Source: Rutidosis leptorrhynchoides (lineage: Eukaryota; Streptophyta; Magnoliopsida; Asterales; Asteraceae). From it: 64,000 nt of DNA. A program made the position numbers and the translations under genes. This document shows positions 57,446 to 64,000 of the stretch, one piece after another (the stretch's first letter is position 1; each line of letters starts with the position of its first letter). The stretch lies in NCBI RefSeq assembly GCF_046630445.1, contig NC_092339.1:56467501-56531500 (forward strand), given 5' to 3'. The notes under the pieces are model-generated. The model was not told where the DNA came from, did no database searches, and saw only the letters and a program-made list of their open reading frames with translations.

Positions 57446-57690
57446 AATTTTTTGAAAAATGCTGATAAAGCAGCAAAAACTATAAACGACCTTAACAGTC
57501 AAAAGTTTGATGATAAAGAATAGTATGGTGGTAAAGCTGAGAAAAAAAGAAGGTTTGGAACTGAAAACGGATTGAGCAGACCATGAAGGAGGCTGGAGAT
57601 AAATCACAAAGACTAAACCTGCCTTTAAAGAATACAAATGATTCAGTATCTGCTGAAGTCATTAACGAATACCTTGCTCCTGACTCAGAA
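57446..57690 (+). pseudogene. Captured fragment of a poly(A)-binding protein gene (end of RRM3 to start of RRM4)
   Basis: Translation gives NADKAAKTINDLNSQKFDDKE, a stop where plant PABP has Trp, then YGGKAEKK. After a frame change it gives EQTMKEAGDKSQRLNLPLKN and NDSVSAE. This follows the plant cytoplasmic PABP order: the end of the third RNA-recognition motif (NADDAAKAV, KKFDDKEWYVGKAQKK), the linker (RFEQTMKEAADK) and the RNP2 region of the fourth (NLYLKNLDDS). The family pattern is recalled, not searched. No intron is visible within the piece, and the copy is non-functional. N2 lacks it, so it was gained by N1 after the two diverged. Confidence 0.8.
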
Positions 57691-57818
57691 TTCGTTACGA
57701 ACAAATCTTCTTCATCATCCTTCGATATTAGAAATTCTAAGATATTATCATATCTTTCATTATAAATATCTTCGATATTTCTGAAGATATCTTCATAACT
57801 ATTATCATCCGAAATTAT
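57492..57818 (-). pseudogene. Second antisense ORF of N1, start lost and tail replaced
   Basis: Homologue of the N2 ORF at 14577-14714. The start ATG is ATA here (57818-57816). The frame reads SYEDIFRNIEDIYNERYDN, then an acidic KDDEED stretch, and stays open for about 108 codons because it runs through the captured PABP DNA in antisense. The conserved part is about 40 residues. Compared with N2 the changes are mostly conservative. No in-frame AUG remains near the front. Confidence 0.45.
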
Positions 57819-58315
57819 TTATCTCTTCACGCTATCTGTGTTACATCATAAAAGAAACTATTTTAGTTTCTAATTTCTAAAAATTTCGAAAAATGGATGT
57901 TTTTGAAGTAGTGTTGGGAATTGAAGCATGAGTTAGTATAATATAATGACACTTGATCAACGTGATTATATTACAGTAAGTCATGCTGAGTATCTAATGG
58001 AATGTGATAAAGGTTCACAGATCATACCCTCATCATGAACCATGTTACATAACTCTTTCATTCTATTTAACCTCTAAACATATCAAGAAAATATTTTTCT
58101 TGATGATTCGGTCTTTTTCGAGGTTTTCTGGTAATTTGACAAGTCAGATTATGCCACTACCATTTCTTTCTTAGAACATTAATTATGTTCATTTCAAAAT
58201 TCATACCTATGAATTTTGGACCATTATTCGCTTGACTTAAAGTCGGGAAGAGAAAACGAAAGCATGAAACTCCGAAATATAATGGAAAATATAAAGCCCG
58301 AAAACAACCCCGAAA

Positions 58316-58489
58316 TTACAAACCGTGTATATCAATGCGTATAGCAATATAAAGACACGGGAGAATGAAAAACAATATAACCCCAAGGTAATAGTAAAAG
58401 AAAATAACCTCCTCTGGTGGCAGATGAAAAAGAAGAATGAATGATATGATAGCCAAGAAAATATCAAGAATCAGAACTGGATGAAGCAT
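58316..58489 (-). CDS. Antisense small membrane protein ORF of N1 (57 aa)
   Basis: Homologue of the N2 ORF at 13816-13995. Starts ATG at 58489 (the upstream ATG of N2 is GTG here). Two hydrophobic segments, PVLILDIFLAIISFILLF (about residues 4-21) and YYLGVILFFILPCLYIAI (about 33-50), flank the polar turn HLPPEE. The C-terminus IRIDIHGL is nearly the same as in N2. About 36 of 57 residues are identical, without gaps, and many differences are hydrophobic-for-hydrophobic. A conserved TATA box (58574-58565) lies 76 bp upstream on the same strand. It runs opposite to the genomic RNA of the element. No known family recognised. Confidence 0.6.
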   Translation of the reverse strand: MLHPVLILDIFLAIISFILLFHLPPEEVIFFYYYLGVILFFILPCLYIAIRIDIHGL

Positions 58490-58564
58490 TTTCACAAATC
58501 TTTTGTAAGTATGAAATAAGAAAGAAGATTATAGGAGTGGTGAAAATAAATGAAACGGAAGAGG

Positions 58565-58574
58565 TTAATTTATA
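58565..58574 (-). promoter_or_regulatory. Candidate TATA box of the antisense unit in N1
   Basis: TATAAATTAA on the minus strand, followed by a CT-rich leader and the two-helix ORF. Matches 13748-13757 in N2. Confidence 0.5.
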
Positions 58575-58919
58575 GCAAAATATCAGACATAGCAATCGAG
58601 GCAGATTACGCATTTAATCAAAGGAAAATCCTAATTTCCTTAAATTCCGAAGAATCAAGTCTTATTTAAATTATGAAGATTTTCTATTGCTTAAATTCCG
58701 GAAATCAATCATTACTACATCAAGAGATACGACGAATCTCTATTCTCCATTACGATAACTTCTCTCATACGCTTCGAGTAATCGGATTGTTTTATCCGTA
58801 TTATTCAATGGTGATAAAATTCTATTTACCAACTCATATTCGTCATGAAAACATTTTTATTGTCAGCCATGACGACCTCACTCAAATTTCGGGACGAAAT
58901 TTCTTTAACGGGTAGGTAC

Positions 58920-61869
<2,950 letters not shown>

Positions 61870-61969
61870 GTTGGTATCAGAACGTTGGTCCTAGCGAACC
61901 AGGTCTTGCATGAGTGTGTCTAACTGATAGTTGTTAGGATGCATTAGTAAGTCTGGACTTCGACCGTGT
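61870..61969 (+). promoter_or_regulatory. N1 primer-binding site and conserved leader, second copy
   Basis: TGGTATCAGAAC at 61872-61883 and leader block at 61938-61969, the same as after the first LTR. Confidence 0.82.
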
Positions 61970-62252
61970 CTGCATGTCAAAAGTTTTGCTTATCATTTTT
62001 TGTCGAAAATTACCTGCTTATCATTCCTAGTCTAGACACGTTTTACTGCATTGATTGCATGAATATTGTATAGACAAAATTCATATCTTAGCGTATCTGT
62101 TACTGTAAACATTTCCTGACATCTTCCGAAAATTTCTCCGTGATTTATGGAATTTGGTATTATATATACATATGTAATTTATGTATTGAAGAATACCAAA
62201 CTAAATTCTATAATCTAATTCATATCAAAAATCATCTCCCTAATTATACAAG

Positions 62253-62810
62253 ATGGATCTCGTATCTAGTTCAAATTCCTTAAACTCTGACAGCTATTCC
62301 GATATGGATATTCACCTAAATTCCGAAGACAGTGTAATCGGACTGGATCAACCAATTAGCCATCATCTATTCTGGATGAATTGGGGATGGGTTCGTAGCC
62401 TACTTAATTATTGGAGACAAGAAGAAGGCGATCCCTTCCATCCAACACATTGCCCTCTTGGCGAAGAACCTGAAGCACTTACCGGCGAACCTATTCGAGA
62501 CACCATTTTCTCTCTCATTTCCAGAGTATCTTGTCACGATAATATACTATCTCAAATTCTGGATCTTATTCATCAACTCGTCCGAACCGCCAATCATCCC
62601 GGTGTAGTAGAAGAAGTCAATGAGCTTCACGCTCGGGTAGTGGCTTTGGAGAATATGGTACAAAGGTTACAAGCACCAGCAGTATCACCGGCATCAACAG
62701 TACCACCGACAACAACACCAACAGTACCATTACCACCACCAACAATATTCGCATCGCAAACCTCAACTTCACAATCTGTTCCACGAGCATCAACGTCATA
62801 CGCACCGTAG
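62253..62810 (+). CDS. N-family sense ORF, intact (185 aa), gag-like candidate
   Basis: The N-terminus (1-40) is Ser/Asp-rich and acidic (SDSYSDMDIHLNSEDS). Residues about 42-66 hold a Trp-rich motif (HHLFWMNWGWVRSLLNYW). Next comes a conserved block with CPLGEEPEALTGEP, then IRDTIFSLISRVS. Around 120-140, VVEEVNELHARVVALENMVQ is a heptad-like coiled coil. The last 45 residues are Pro/Thr/Ser-rich. It occupies the position of a gag gene after the PBS and leader, but lacks CCHC knuckles and any pol. A structural or adaptor role in particles of a helper element is plausible but unproven. The first N1 copy (29154) is frameshifted and the N2 copy is degenerate. Confidence 0.65.
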   Translation: MDLVSSSNSLNSDSYSDMDIHLNSEDSVIGLDQPISHHLFWMNWGWVRSLLNYWRQEEGDPFHPTHCPLGEEPEALTGEPIRDTIFSLISRVSCHDNILSQILDLIHQLVRTANHPGVVEEVNELHARVVALENMVQRLQAPAVSPASTVPPTTTPTVPLPPPTIFASQTSTSQSVPRASTSYAP

Positions 62811-63389
62811 TTACCAAGAAATACCAGCAACAATAACCGATGAAGTATTAACTCAATTCTCCTGAAGAAATTTTATGTATGTTTAATATATATGAATTTT
62901 GAAATCATAATAAATCTTTTCGTACTAAGCTATTACGTGTGAATCTTAACTGGTAGGTACTAATCGGTTAGTTCATATTACTAATATGCAATGATGTACA
63001 TCCTTCCTTAACAACTTAACCATTGTTAACTACAATCTCTGTTTCAACTTAATGAATTTCATTTCATAATAAATCAAGTGTATTATTCAATTACATAATT
63101 GATGTTACATTTTAATTTTCGATATACTCGAAACTTTCCAGAAAACATCATTTTTTTACCTTGCGAAGTTAGCAAGAGTTCCATAAGCACCAACATGATT
63201 CACTGAGGAAATATCAATAAAACTGAATAACAAAGTATTGATTACATTAGTAAAATACTCTACGAAGATTATGAAATCTTTAATATTTTAGAGATTATTC
63301 ATTTCTAATCCAGCCAAAAATTAAATGAGCTTAATATGATATTAACTCATTAAATCTGTGTTACATCTGAAGAAAATATACATACATAT
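62811..63389 (+). mobile_element. N1 second internal copy, truncated end
   Basis: Matches 29707-30285 of the first internal copy and stops at 63389, after the shared CATACATAT. It holds no gene. The internal PPT hairpin and everything 3' of it, including the third LTR, are missing. Confidence 0.85.
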
Positions 63390-63880
63390 TCGACACCACA
63401 GCTACCTAAGTGTGGGGAGATTCAAATGTTCTAAAAAGAAAACGTTGTCTAGAGTTAGTTGTTCTGTTCTCGTGTAGTTCCGAGAATGGAATCCGATTGG
63501 TCTTTTCCACTAGCAGACACTAAAGAACTAGTTTTCTCCCTCCATTCTGAATTTTTGTTTTATAGGTTTTGTATGAAATTAATATGCTTTTTAAATTTAA
63601 GTTTTGTGTGAATTTAAAAACAAAATTTACTTTATTTCATTAAGTTTAAAAATTGATTTCTAAAATTTGTCGTGAGTTAAAGACAATATCATAGAATCGA
63701 AATTGCTTTACCCAAAGACAGGGCGAAAAATTTTGTTATCATTATTTTTAATATTACTGATCTAAAGTATGCAAAAAAAAAAAAAAAAAAATTTAAACAA
63801 CCCGAAATCTTTGTTTTTAAAACACTCGCTTTAAAACGACAAATTTTAATTATTCATTTAAATTGTTTTAATAAATAAAG

Positions 63881-63978
<98 letters not shown>

Positions 63979-64000
63979 TGTAGTTTATCTTATGTACAAA
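63390..64000. other. Right flank, AT-rich, possibly the older Athila-like element
   Basis: Begins TCGACACCACAGCTACC. The left flank of N1 reads ATCGACACAGC, so part of the original target may be preserved (ACAGC at 63398-63402). The motif AAGTGTGGGGAGATTC resembles spacer sequence seen in Athila/Tat-type elements (weak, from memory). No ORF is supported. A poly-A run lies near 63774-63792 and a long TA array at about 63884-63976. Confidence 0.4.
63884..63976. repeat. TA dinucleotide microsatellite
   Basis: About 46 TA units in AT-rich flanking sequence. Confidence 0.95.

Larger units (their letters stand above)
56961..58919 (+). mobile_element. N1 internal region, 3' part
   Basis: Resumes the N1 internal region after F2. 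It corresponds to the 3' half of the N2 internal region, with an extra segment of roughly 450 bp that includes the poly(A)-binding-protein fragment. It holds the antisense ORFs and ends in the PPT at 58883-58919 (AAATTTCGGGACGAAATTT, then CTTTAACGGGTAGGTAC). The remaining stretch 57819-58315 shows no ORF but is recognisably homologous to N2, with indels. Confidence 0.85.

Noticed and set aside
57255..57455. 66-codon frame just before the PABP fragment
   Set aside because: It shows no similarity to PABP RRM3 or any other family that I can see; probably chance or decayed flanking sequence.
63398..63402. ACAGC as an intact right-hand target-site copy of N1
   Set aside because: It is 8 bp away from the break and not next to an LTR end, so it is suggestive at best.

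Overview
The window looks like intergenic heterochromatin from a large plant genome, probably of the daisy family (Asteraceae). That assignment is my inference from the style of the Ty3/gypsy gag-pol proteins and the AT-rich, very long LTRs. I found no ordinary single-copy host gene, rRNA or tRNA gene. Essentially all 64 kb is a nest of LTR retrotransposons. I resolved it from LTR ends (TG...CA), primer-binding sites (PBS), polypurine tracts (PPT) and 5-bp target-site duplications (TSDs).

Layout, outside to inside. (1) An old Athila-like Ty3/gypsy element: its gag relic lies at 1165-2065, and the sequence after 63390 may belong to it. (2) N1, a non-autonomous element, is inserted into it. Its first LTR is 2066-2242 + 26041-28770, its internal region 28771-30536 + 56961-58919, and its second LTR 58920-61869. 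A second, truncated internal copy follows at 61870-63389. (3) F1 (2243-26035, TSD tatat) sits in the first LTR of N1. (4) N2 (9815-20438, minus strand, TSD catac), a relative of N1, sits in the pol gene of F1. (5) F2 (30537-56955, minus strand, TSD tcatt) sits in the internal region of N1. (6) F3 (30962-44062, minus strand, TSD acaat) sits in the 3' LTR of F2. F3 has two 3252-bp LTRs with about seven differences and an uninterrupted 1536-codon gag-pol, so it is the youngest and is potentially active.

Family F (F1, F2, F3; my label) is a chromovirus-type (Tekay/Del-like) gypsy element with an unusual coding plan: LTR, PBS, leader, an acidic ORF1, an F-box protein ORF, gag-pol, PPT, LTR. Each of the three ORFs is preceded by a good candidate splice acceptor. 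Family N (N1, N2) has no pol. It carries one sense ORF with a coiled coil and, on the opposite strand near the 3' end, a conserved TATA box followed by a 57-59 residue two-helix membrane protein ORF and a second conserved acidic ORF. N1 has also captured a fragment of a poly(A)-binding protein gene.

Families F and N share the leader sequence after the PBS, the PPT, a hairpin beside the PPT, and a second internal copy of the PPT core inside a hairpin. The simplest reading is that family F supplies enzymes and particles to family N in trans. The most novel points are the retrotransposon-borne F-box protein, the antisense membrane-protein gene, the internal PPT hairpin, and a pair of palindromes with exactly 32-bp centre spacing shared by two unrelated LTRs.
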